Shown: positions 22,660 through 33,868 of the stretch, in pieces
Numbering within the stretch: position 1 is the first letter of the stretch
Layout of the letters: each line of letters begins with the position of its first letter
Made by a program: the position numbers and the translations under genes
Notes under the pieces: generated by a model
Databases searched by the model: none
What the model saw: only the letters and a program-made list of their open reading frames with translations
Told to the model about the DNA's origin: nothing
Source of the DNA: Avena insularis
Taxonomy: Eukaryota > Streptophyta > Magnoliopsida > Poales > Poaceae
Reading direction: 5' to 3'
Length of the DNA: 64,000 bases
Assembly: GCA_023614405.1 (NCBI GenBank)
Contig: CM042688.1
Coordinates: forward strand, 445,584,028-445,648,027

Positions 22660-25175
22660 TTTTTGTCAAGTCAAGCCATTTGGATTATCATGCGTCTATC
22701 ATATATCCAATGTTCCTCCTTGCGGTAACATGTGCTCAACTCCTTTATATTGAAAGTTACTTGCTCCCTTGTGCATGTGTTGGTTTTGTACCATTATATG
22801 CATTTGTATATGTTGTGCTTCTCTCATACTTATATTGAGTTGTGAAGTAGATTTGTGTATGTTGGTCGGCACATCATGTATGTGTGTTCTTGTGTTTGAG
22901 CCTTTGTTGAATTTATTTGGTATCTTTCTTGGCTCTTGCGAGAGATTAATGGACTATCCCATTTTGGGGGAGTGTTATGCTTGGGCATTCCACAATCCTA
23001 AAATGTGTGGACGTGAGGAATACCACTTAGTATTTATATTGCAAGTTTATCTAGTCTCTATGTGGTATGTCTTTCTCATGAGAAATTCAAGTTCCATAAT
23101 GTTCATTAATCATCTCTATTTGGATGTTTTTACCTCTTGTTGAGAATTCTTGTTTTATCACATTATGGAGGAGTCATATTCTTTGTACATATTACAAACC
23201 TAGAAAATGTGGACATTTGAGGTTGTGTCACTTAGAATTGATATGTATTTATCTAGCTCCTAAGTGGCACATTTAGCTCAAACAAGTTCCAATTCCCTTG
23301 GTTTGCTTTTAATTCCTCATCTTTTGGGTCTTGTTTGTGAGAGTTTTTCTTGATTTGTGTTTCCTCATATTTGGACCTCAATATCCTCCCATGGAAACCA
23401 TTTGCTTCAAGTTACTTTAATCTTTAATAATTGTGTGAATATTTGGAGCTATCAAGAATCTCTCTCGAAGCATCAAGCATATCTTGCTACATGCTTATTT
23501 GTGTGAATATGATCATGATTCCTTGCAAACTACCTTGGGAAAATTTTCCCCATAATACTTGTCCTTGGACAAGTGACACTCCATATATGGTAGGATTTAT
23601 TGATCATGTTCACTTTGGCCTTTGCTTTTATTTATCCTATCTTTGGCCGAGAAATTGTTTTCTTTTTCTCCCATGTCTTCCTTGCCTCTTGTGGATCATT
23701 TTAGTTTATTTGTATTCTCTTGTGTTTTATTTAGTGTAGGTAGTAGTGATGATCTCTTTTGTGTGCATTTTGCATTCAAAATCAAAATTCAATATAATGC
23801 ACCATTCATGGGGGAGCGCTCCTATATTATCTAGAACACTCCTTTTATGCTTCTTGTGTTGATCCATATCATGTTTTTCGTGCTTGGAAGTTTGATCTTT
23901 TCTTTTGGTACTTTGTGCCAACATGAAAGTGTAGAGAGTGTGGGTTTGTGTGTTGGAACCTTTCTCTATTTGGGAGTTGGCTTTGTCTCATTCTTTGTTA
24001 CTTGTTTTGATATTTTAGAATGAGATAAATCCTTGAGCATTGTGTGTTTTGTGCATCTTTTGCTCTTTGGCTTTTGCCTTGTTCATTTGTTGAATTGGCG
24101 TCCTTTCATGTGTTGTTTTGGCTCTTTCATACAATTTGGACACCTTTTGCCGTGTCACACTCTTATGTGCTACTTCTTTGTTTACTTGGTGTTTTAGTTC
24201 AAATTTTATCTCATTTTTGGTTCTTGAGAGTCTTGTGCATGCATATTTATGTCATGTATATATTATGGCATGTTGTCTTTCTTTGATCCAATATATAGGG
24301 GAAACTCCACCAAATCCTAATGGCTAAGATGTGCATGAAATTCAACTTCATATTAATTTGCACATATTTATGTGGAGCTTCTCCTATGTATTGTAGTTGC
24401 CTAACTACTTTGGACCCAATTTGTTTGGGCACCATAGTGTACTTACTTTTGTGTAGGTACATTGGAGATATATTGGATGCTTGTCTCATCAATTGGTAAG
24501 AAGTGGTGCTTACATGTCAATTGGACGCTAGCTAGGATGATCAATCAATTCATATCCACTACATCCTACCAATTATATCTCGGAAACAAGTATCTCTCTC
24601 ATACATACATATCTTGCTTCCAACCTTTTGTAGGTTGCTTGTTGGCATGAGTTTGTGTTTTTGCATATGTTGTGTTTCTTTTGTTGGTTTTTAGGAGATA
24701 TCTCTATTGCAAATGTGAGTATGTTGAGAGGAGTGCATATAAAGGGGACTATACAAAATCATGCTCATGATTCACTTATCCCAAATATGTCAATCTAGCA
24801 ATTATATTGCCTATCCTTTCCTCAATTCTCTCTCATGTGCAATAGTGAGTATTTTTCAAAGTTGATTTCTATTTGTGATTCTTGTTGCCTCTGTTCATAT
24901 ATTCGAACTATTCCTTTTTCCCTTAGTAATAGTTGAATGTATGTGGTGTGTTGGTGTTTGAAGATCATTGATGTACAATAAGATATATTTGAGCCTTTGG
25001 CTATGCTTTCAAGCAAAAATCTTATTGTTATATTATATAACTTCATTTTGTTGTTCATGTGCTTTCTTGTGTATCTATTTTGTGTGTGCATGTTTCTTTG
25101 TGGGCATATGTCTTTGTGATATTCTCCACCTAGAAACTTATACACACAAGAGAAGATAAAACTTTGGTTGTTTTT
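22660..25175 (+). other. 3' non-coding region of a Gypsy-type element, first part
   Basis: About 2.5 kb, T-rich on this strand, with no coding domain. It contains loosely repeated units: GGGGAGTGTTATGC-AAAATGTGTGGAC near 22970-23060 and a relative near 23160-23250. Removing the insert 25181-48136 joins it to 48142-49122, which leads into a polypurine tract and LTR. It is therefore the region between pol and the 3' LTR of an element whose coding half is lost, cut off by the MULE side. Confidence 0.6.
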
Positions 25176-25180
25176 GTTTT

Positions 25181-26776
25181 TGATACGTTGCTAACGTATC
25201 CATAATTTTTGATGTTCCATGCTTGGTTTTATCTACTTTCTTATGTTTGTCCACACTTTGGAGTACTTCTTTACACTTTCTTGGACTAACCTATTAAGAA
25301 CAGCCACAGTGCCAGCTGCCTGTTTTCTGCTATTTTTGGTTCCAGGAAAGTCAGAAAATGAATATTCTCGGAATTGGACGGGAAAAAAGCCAAAGTCAGT
25401 TTTTCACCGAGGGACACCCGAAGCCAGAATACGAGACGGAGAGGGGCCAGAGGGCACCACACCACCTGGCCACACGGCCCAGCCTGGCCCACACCAGGGG
25501 GTGGTCTAGCCGCCCTAGGAACCCCCTCGGCCCCCTTTCGCCTATAAGACGGCTCCAATACAGAAACCCTAAGTAACCCGATCAAAATTCCATGAAAGAG
25601 TCTGTAGCCGTCATCATCTCCATCCCTAGATCGGGAGGGATCTGAAGCTCTTCCCGGCACACTGCCGGAGGGGAGAATTCACCCTGGAGGCCTTCTTCAT
25701 CACCATGCAAGCATCCGGTGTGATGCGTGAGTAGTTCATCTCTGGACTACAGGTACATGTAGTAGCTAGATGGCTGGTTCTCCTCCTTTGTGCTATCATG
25801 ACTAGATCTTGTGAGCTCCGTTCATGATCAAGATCATCTATTTGTAATCCTACATGTTGTGTTTGCGGGGATGTGATGGATATTGAGATGCTATTTCAGA
25901 TTGATTCTTAATTCTATCATGTCTTTGTTATTTGTGATCTTGCATGCTTTCCGTTGTTAGTAGCTATCTTGGCCAAGTAGATGCTAGCAACTCCAAGAGT
26001 TAGTATTTATGCTCGATAGTGGGTTCATGCCTCTAGTAATCTGGGGAAGTGATAGAAATCTCTAAGGTACTAGATGTGTTGTTGCTACTAGGGAGAAAAT
26101 AATAATCCTTTGTTCATAGAACAATCATATTGTTTACTTTACACGCAATGCGTAATGCAATTATCTGTTACTTGCAACTTAATACTAGAGGTGGTTCGGA
26201 TGATAACCTAAAGGTGGATTATTAGTCATAGATGCAGTTGGATTACAGTCTATGTATAATGTTGTAATGCCCAATCGAATCTCAAAGGAGTCAAGATTAG
26301 TAGTATATGCATGTTCGCTTTCTCAATGTTTGTCAATTGCTCCACTGTAATTTGTTCACCCAACATGTCATCTATCTTAAGGAGAGCCACCACTAGTGAA
26401 CTATGGACCCCGGTCCTTTCTTTTATCATCAATCTACAATCAACTGTTATCGCTTTACATTTTACTTTCTGCAAACTATTACTTTCTTCCACTCGATACG
26501 TTTAATCCTTTGTTTTCAGCAAAATCGGTGAGATTGACAACCTCGTCGCAAGTTGGGGGCAAAGTTCTGTGGTTGTGTTGTGCAGGTCTCCACGTTGCTG
26601 CTGGCACCGGTAGTGCGCCCTGCCAAAGTTCATCTAGCAACACCTTTGGGGTGTTTCCTTGCTCCTACTGGTTTGATTAAACCTTAGTTTCATAACTGAT
26701 GGAAAACTTGCTGCTGTGCTCATCATACCTTCCTTTTGGGGTTCCCCAACGGGCTCAATATATTTTGGGCTTAGCA
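25181..26776 (+). repeat. 5' LTR of the plus-strand gag-only element
   Basis: 1,596 bp, from TGATACGTTGCTAACG to TTTTGGGCTTAGCA. The first part is shared with the LTRs at 659-6677, 11626-13218 and, for roughly 230 bp, the solo LTR at 36492-37911. It aligns with 46544-48136. Confidence 0.9.
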
Positions 26777-26786
26777 ACTGATTTTC

Positions 26787-26804
26787 TGGCGCCATTGCCA
26801 GGGA
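26787..26804 (+). other. Primer-binding site (tRNA-Asp type)
   Basis: TGGCGCCATTGCCAGGGA, 10 bp after the LTR. It has two differences from the motif in the minus-strand sister. Only one copy is present. Confidence 0.8.
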
Positions 26805-26966
26805 GTCAAGGACATCTTCACAAGGGGAGTCCCTCATAACCAATCTCTTTACTTTGTTATTTTTGTTTTTCTTAGTTTATTTTTTGCTTTGTTTGCTTGT
26901 TTCTTTATTCAAAAACACAAAAAATAGTTTTACTAGTTTGCTTTCTTTATTAAAAACACACAAAAA

Positions 26967-28859
26967 ATGACTACTCTAGAAAACACTAAGTTGTGTGACT
27001 TCACTAGCACCAACAACAATGATTTTATGAGCACACCTATTGCTCCACCTGCTCCTGAAGCTACTTTCTTTGAAATAAAACCTGCTTTACTCAATCTTGT
27101 TATGAGAGAACAATTTTCTGGTATTGGTAATGAAGATGCTGCTGCTCATCGAAATAACTTTGTTGAACTTTGTGAGATGCAAAAGCATAGGGATATAGAT
27201 GGAGATATCATTAAGCTTAAATTGTTTCCTTTCTCTTTGAGAGGAAAAGCTAAAGAATGGTTGAATTCCTTAACTAGGAATAGTATTGATTCTTGGACTA
27301 AAAGATGCTTTCATTGGAAAATACTATCCTCCTACTAAGATTTTATCTATGAGAAGTGAAATAATGAAGTTTAAACAATCTGATAATGAACATGTTGCTC
27401 AAGCTTGGGAAAGAATGAAATCTTTGGTAAAGAATTGCCCCACTCATGGACTGACTACTTGGATGATTATCCAAACCTTATATGTAGGATTGAGATTTTC
27501 TTCAAGAAATCTATTGGATTCTGCTGCTGGAGGTACCTTTATGACCATTACTTTGGGCGCTGCAACAAAGCTTCTGGATAATATGATGGTTAACTATTCT
27601 GAATGGCACACTGAAAGACCTCCACAAGATAAGAAGGTAAATTCTGTTGAAGAAACCTCCTCCTTGAGTGATAAAATGGTTGTCATTATGTCTATGCTTG
27701 TTAATGGGAAGGCTCATATTGATCCAAACCATGTTCCCTTAGCCTCTTTGGTTGCTTAAGAAGAGCAAGTTGATGTGAACTTTATAAGAAGTAACAATTT
27801 TAGCAACAAAGCCTACAGGAATAATTTTGGTAACAACAATTATAGGCCATATCCTCCCAACAATGGTAATGCTTATAGAAATTCCTACAACAATAATAGG
27901 AGAGCTACCTCTCAACTTGAAGTTATGCTTAAGGACTTTATTAGTAAACAGACTGCTTTCAATAAAACTATTGAGGAAAAACTCTCTAATGCTGAAAGAA
28001 ATATAGCATCATTGGCTGAAGCTCAATCTTCTTTGAATAAAATGACTGCTAAACCCGAAACTAATGAGAATCCCTTTGCAGCTACTAATGCCATACAAGT
28101 AAGAATTCATGAAAATGTTAGACTATTAGCTGAATTGCATGCTAAGTGGGAAAGAGAAGATGAAATTGCTAGAAACATTAGTGTTTCTACTATCACTACC
28201 ACTAGTGTTGAGGCTAGTAATAGCTCTACTACTTTAGATGATAATTATGATTTTGATCTTGATGGTTGCAACATCTCTGAAGTTATTAAGTTCCTACAAA
28301 AGCTTGCTAAAAGTCCTAATGCTAGTGCTATGAATATGGCCTTTACAAAACACATTACTGATGCTCTCATAAAGCTTCTATTCCTATAAAACAAGAAGAT
28401 TGTTGGGAACCGATCATTAATATGAAAGTGAATGATTTTGATTTCAAAGCTTTATGTGATCTTGATAGTAGTGTTTCTATTATGCCTAGAAGGATTTATG
28501 ATATGCTTGATTTGCCACCATTGGAAGATTGTTATTTAAATGTCCCACTTGATGATAATGCTAAAAAGAAACTCATGGCGAGTATTAATGATGTTCTTAT
28601 TATGGTTAACAATGTCTATGTCCCCGTTGATTTCTATGTTTTGGATGTTGAATGCAATGCTTTTTGTCCTATTACTTTGGGAAGACCTTATCTTAGAACT
28701 GTTGGTGCCATCATTGATATGAAAGAAGGCACCATTAAATATCAATTTCCACTCAAGAAAGGTATAGAACACTTCCCTAAGAAGAGAGAGAAGATTTCTT
28801 TTCCCTCTCCTATGAAAACAAAATTTGCCCTTAAAGCTTCTTCATTTGAGAACACTTGA
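26967..28859 (+). pseudogene. gag-protease of the plus-strand gag-only element (three breaks)
   Basis: The start ATG at 26967 (MTTLENTKL) agrees with the sister. Gag core motifs are LFPFSLRGKAKEWLNSL and NCPTHGLTTWMIIQTLY, followed by an N-rich linker, LSNAERNIASLAEAQSS, and the protease-like part with ALCDLDSSVSIMPRRIYD and TLGRPYLRTVGAI. Breaks: a frameshift near 27300; an in-frame TAA at 27757 where the sister has CAA (Gln); and a short deletion near 28376, just before KQED, that removes about eight residues and shifts the frame. The protease part is open from 28422 to the stop at 28857. The active-site triplet reads D-L-D-S instead of D-(S/T)-G, as in the sister, so this is a family feature rather than decay of one copy. 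Confidence 0.85.
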
Positions 28860-28861
28860 TT

Positions 28862-29741
28862 CTTTTTCTTGCTTCTTATGCCTAACTTAAAGGCGTTAAA
28901 GAAAAGTACTTATTGGGAGATAACCCAAAAGTTTTAGATGAGTCTTGGAAGTTATTACTTCCGTAATAACCGCTTGTTATCCTTTTTATTTGCTTTTTTG
29001 TGCACGGAGTAACCTCTAATGAGAGAGAAGTAATGATTGGGAAAGTAGCTGTCCCGAAACAGATTTATGTGCTTCACCGTAAAAATTCATGTAAAATCTT
29101 TGTACGTCCTTTTGAGGCGTGAATTTTTGTGCTTCTGTCCCAGGTTGTTATATAACTTTCGTTAATTCAACACTTTCGGATTTGAGCAACAGAAGGTCTT
29201 CGAAACAATTCGTCTTTACCTGCTGGTCTGTCTTGACAGATTTCTGCCATTATTTGTATTTGCTTCTTGTTGGTTCCTTTTTGAGTTCTTTTGGGGAATT
29301 CAGCTTTTTGAGGGAATTTATACAGTAGCTTGTGTTTTAATGGAAGTTTTATTGGTGTTGGAACTGAACCTAAATACTTATTATCTTGAGTGCACTAATG
29401 TTGCTAATAAAGATTGTGTGAAATTTTGTATGAAGGAAAAATTTGAGGTGTATGGAAGGAATGAGTAATGAGATGAAGGATGGACTAAATCTTAAGCTTG
29501 GGGATGCCACGCGTGTCACCCCAAGAAATATCCAAGAAGTACAAGCGTCAAAGCTTGGGGATGCCCAAGGAATCCCCTTCTTCATCAATAAAAATCCCAG
29601 GTTTCTTCCAAACGCTTCATTTTTATTGTTTCATGCACAGTTGTGTTGCTCTTGGAGCGTCTTCTTTTTTGTTTTCGTTTTGGTTTTTCGTTTGCTTTGT
29701 TTTCTTAGTTTGCTGAATAAATTGGTTGGACCCCCTCTTTC
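28862..29741 (+). other. Non-coding interior of the gag-only element, first part
   Basis: Continues after the chromovirus at 44715. No gene. It carries two copies of the PPT core AAGCTTGGGGATGCC at 29494-29508 and 29551-29565, and an inverted repeat (29557-29577) with one mismatch. The TSD of the nested chromovirus, CTTTC, is at 29737-29741. Confidence 0.65.
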
Positions 29742-30785
29742 TGTAACATCCCAAAACTTTAATACAAGTGATCAAGATCCAAATCACCCAATTTAGGGTT
29801 AACAAAACCTTTTTCCATTTAAAATAATTAAGCATTCATATGTGTGTTGCATTTAAATAGGAGTTATTTTGAAATGCCATATTTGTTTGTTCTAATGGTT
29901 GTAAAATGATTCTAAGATGAATGCCACGTCATCTAGATCATTCCCAAGCAAAGAACCAAAGAAAAAGAAATCAAATACATTTAATAATGGAAATGGTCAC
30001 TTTTGCCATTTTAATCAACTAGCCCACTTTGGGTATTCCTAGCACTCAGTTTCCAACAGAAACAATTGTGGATCTTTGCACCCCTTGCTAGTACAAGTAG
30101 TGATGTGCCAAGGCCCACTTTGTGATATTCCAAAAACATTCAAACACTAAATTTAAAGGGCATTTGAAAATGGAATCTATCTCATATGTCTAGATCACCC
30201 TTTTTCAAAAACCATCCAAATGAACTCCATTTGACAAATCCTAGCAACTAGAGATGCTTAAGCATGTGACTAACAACTCCACCAAATTTCATTTCAAAAT
30301 TCAAAAGTTGAATTCTTGCGGCCATTGTGTCGAACACTTGGTGTGCACAAATCAAACAAAAATCAAAAACACTAGTGTGAGCAGTGTTCTGGCCAAACTT
30401 GTCTCCCACATTGCAACCACAACCTCTCCAGTGCATCCCCTACCCTTTTCTAGCCCGGCCAACCACTGTGCCCATGACCAAATGGGCATGGCCATTAATG
30501 TCGAGCATCTTGCGCACCCTCACCGCGACGCTCGCACCTTAGCCAACGCTGGCTGCTTCAGGCACCACTCCCTCCTCCAGGCCAGCCCCAACTCAAAGAC
30601 AGAGAGAGGAGGAGCCAGGAACCGCCGCGCCCGGAACGTATCTGCCATGCCGACATCGCCCGCAGAGCACGCACGGTCCCCGCTCAACCAGACCCCGCCT
30701 CGCTCTCGCCGCCCACCTACAGGATCACCACTGCCCTAGGAAGCTACCAGACATGCCCATTTCCTCGACCGTGCCTTGTAGTCGC

Positions 30786-31875
30786 CTTTTAATAAGTTTA
30801 AGTTTAATATTTAATGATTTAAAGTGACTAGAAATGCCTATATAGCATTATTTTGGTACTAGTCCAAATTCACTGCATGCAAACCTTAATATTATTACAT
30901 ATTCAGATAGATATGGTTAAATTTGAGAGTTGGAATCAACCCAAAAGCTATTATGGTTGATTTTATAAAAATATTTGAATGTGAAAAAGCTTCTGTCTTG
31001 TTATTTTATCTAGGAGATATCTATAACTCTAAACGATTTAAATCCAACGGGCTTGGATATAGATTTTTATTACCTTTCCAACAAAATTGGAATCACTCAA
31101 TTTGGATTGGTAGAACTCCCTAAATTGATTTTCAAACTAAAGGACAGAACTAAGTCTCAGCTAAAATAGAAAAGGATTTATTTGAATTAAATGGGTCGCG
31201 CGGGAAATAAATGGGCCAACCCACTTTACTCCACGCAGAGCCCGGGCTGGTTTTAAGTGAGGTCCCCACCTGTCAGTGGGACAGGAGTTGCCGAATCGGT
31301 ATGGGAGGACGGTGGCCGCGGGATTAGATCCTGGATCAACGGCTCACATCTATCGTCCTTGCCGGAACAGTTCTCGACGGGGACGAACCCTAGCACGGTC
31401 GGTGAGGGTGCAGTGGGGGCGTATCGGGGCTCCTGCGAGTGCGGCTAGGCGGTTAAACGAATAAGGAGACGACTTCGGTTCTCCTGGTACTGGCAGCATC
31501 CCGGGAGATCGCCTGGATCACTGGCGCCCTTCTCCTCCTTCCGCGGCAGACTCCGGTGAAATTGGGGCGCTACGGGCTGCGGCTTGCTCCGGTGGGGCTC
31601 TGGGAGTTCTCTGACGGGGAGTGGATGGAGATGGTGTGAGGAAATGGTGCTAGGAGGCGCTCTATTTATAGCGGGGCGAGGGGTGCAGAGAGGCATGGGC
31701 GGAGCTCGTCGGAGATGACGGGACAACGAGGTAGAGGTGTGGGCGGTGGGCTAGGACGGTGGACGGTTCCCTAGCGGTCGTCCTGGCGGTGCGCGTGCAG
31801 TGGAATGTGGTCGGGAGAAGTGAGTGGCGCAGCGCGCACACTGTCTCTGTCGATGGCGAACTTTGCGGTGGCCGG
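30786..31875 (-). other. Inverted 1.1-kb segment within the chromovirus 5' LTR
   Basis: The left junction follows GTGCCTTGTAGTCGC, after which TTTTAATAAGTTTAAG is the reverse complement of 42925-42944. The right junction is at GGCCGGTG/ATCCAACATTT. The segment contains the TATA box, which therefore faces left (31663-31670, minus). Confidence 0.85.
31663..31670 (-). promoter_or_regulatory. LTR TATA box, reversed by the inversion
   Basis: TATAAATA read on the minus strand, identical in context (GCTATAAATAGAGCGCCTCC) to the forward box at 42053-42060. Confidence 0.75.
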
Positions 31876-32142
31876 TGATCCAACATTTAAATAACATTCC
31901 CATGCATTAGAATATGTGGTGATGACATGTGTCCACATGATCCCATATTTTAATTAGAAAATATTAAATCTTAGTTAATATCAATGAGTAGAAATTACTT
32001 TTCTCAAAATAAAATAAATGAACTAGTTCATTCAATATTGTGATGTTTGTGATGATACTAGATCATCAAATGTGTGCCTTAGTGTGCTAAGTAGACTAGT
32101 TAAGTATTGTTTGGTGATTGTATATTCCATATGTATTTATAG

Positions 32143-33393
32143 ACGATAGTACCGACCAAGTCTACGAGGAGGAGGAGTTCTACCCCGAAGAAGAAGAGGA
32201 GAATTTCAACCACTACACCAACCAAGGTAAGCTATTGTTAGTAAGTTAGACTTAAGCTAGATAACCTAAGAAAATGCATTTAGGCATGCTTTGGTTATAC
32301 CTTTTGACTTGTACCTACTCCAAGTTTTATCTACAAGCTTTACTTTCTTTTACTTTACCAAAGTTTCTTACTTTGTTTATAGATAGCATAAAGAGTATAA
32401 AACTTGACCTATCTAGTTAGACTTAGATGTCATTCTATGGCATGAGATTGATATTAGCATCACACATTAGTGAACACTCTTAACTTAGTAGCTTAGAGCT
32501 AAACCAAAAACTTGATCACTTTAGATGGGAATACTTGGTGAAAATGACTTGTGAAAACCTTGGAATGATGAGTCATTCTATTGAGATGTTTTGACATGTG
32601 TTGAGAAACACAAATGGTTTATGATGATGAAAATGTTGAGGAATGAGCCTTATCCCTTTTATAACAACTGGTGGTTGGGTTCGGATGCGATACCATTCTA
32701 ATTTTACCGTACAACCACAATACCTGAATTAGTTAAGGCTTAGCCGGAAGTTTATATGCATTAGTATTAGTTCCCTCGCGGGAGAGGTTTGAGCTGAGGC
32801 TACCTCTCCATGTTGTCCACCTATGCAGTGCCCAGGATGACAGATGGTCATGGCTGGGAGGCCAAGCTCATAGGAGAGGTGGTGATACTAGAGTGTGTAA
32901 AGGAAAGGTTATGTTTGATTATCTGCATACTAAATATGATGATTTAGGGTTATCCCTGACAGGTGTATCGAATTTTGTGGTGAAAGTGAACCACCTCTGC
33001 AGAGTGTCAAACTATTCGAATAGCCGTGTCTGCGGTTATGGACAGTTGGAGTGGCCATACTGTTCTATTGTCAGATGTTTTCAAAATGACTTATGAAATG
33101 AATTGTGACATGACTTGACCACAACATGGTTGTGACTATGACAACTAAGTTCCCACTTAGGTGATTTTAAACTTTATTTTATCTTTCTTTGTTTCTGAAC
33201 TCAGTTTAGGTTTCAAACTTAACTCTACAAATAAACTTAGAATTTAGCTTTCCTACTAGAACTACCTTACTTGTTAGTGATAGTTTGCGAGTACTTAAAT
33301 TGTACTCATGGCTTTTGTCCCTGGCTATTCCCGTGGCCAGACTATGAGGAGGACTACCCTGAAGGAGGACAGCAGGACGGCTACGACAACTAG
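32143..33393 (+). other. LTR-borne two-exon acidic mini-ORF (5' LTR copy)
   Basis: Exon A, 32143-32226, follows TTTATAG and ends CAAG/GTAAGC. Exon B, 33341-33393, follows GTGGCCAG and ends in TAG. Joined in phase they read DSTDQVYEEEEFYPEEEEE, then NFNHYTNQ, then DYEEDYPEGGQQDGYDN and stop. The implied intron is 1,114 bp. The same two blocks with the same lengths and frame are in the other two LTR copies. The upstream exon that would supply the start is not identified. Function unknown; strongly acidic and Tyr-rich. Confidence 0.45.
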
Positions 33394-33642
33394 GATCATC
33401 TCCCATCGTCAGCATTGCCTGTGACACTGAAGATGGAGCCCACCGCTACGCTATTTATTCCGCTACTTGTTTGTACTAAGACTAGATCATGATATCCTTT
33501 ATTTGTGTAAGACCTTATTATGGTTTGTAATGGATGATGTACTGTGATATCCAATCTATTATGTCTCGCAAAAATGGTAATCCTGGGATTGCGATGTATG
33601 GCATAACAGGCATCTGGGATTAAAATCCGGGTGTTGACAAGT

Positions 33643-33655
33643 TGGTATCAGAGCC
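33643..33655 (+). other. Primer-binding site (initiator tRNA-Met type)
   Basis: TGGTATCAGAGCC, three bases after the 5' LTR end, the standard PBS of plant chromoviruses. Confidence 0.9.
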
Positions 33656-33868
33656 ATCCTGACCATAGGAGACCCTAGTTAGAATGAACATCCGAACAAA
33701 AACTTAGTTTCAAAACCAAAGTGAGTATTTGTGAAAATCTATTTCTTCTCTTACCTTTGGGATTCTTTCTCTCAAAAAAATACATGTTCCTCAAAATTCT
33801 TACATTACTACATAAAATTTTGACACACTTGACCACTTCACTAACTTTCTCGTCCTAAATTCTTATAG

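Larger units (their letters stand above)
29742..33639 (+). repeat. 5' LTR of the chromovirus, carrying an internal inversion
   Basis: 3,898 bp, from TGTAACATCCC to GGGTGTTGACA. 29742-30785 and 31876-33639 are collinear with the 3' LTR, but about 30786-31875 aligns only with the reverse complement of about 41847-42944. The solo LTR at 59850-63804 has the same order as the 3' LTR, so the 5' LTR carries the derived state. It also has about 85 bp not in the 3' LTR near 30470-30560. Confidence 0.88.
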
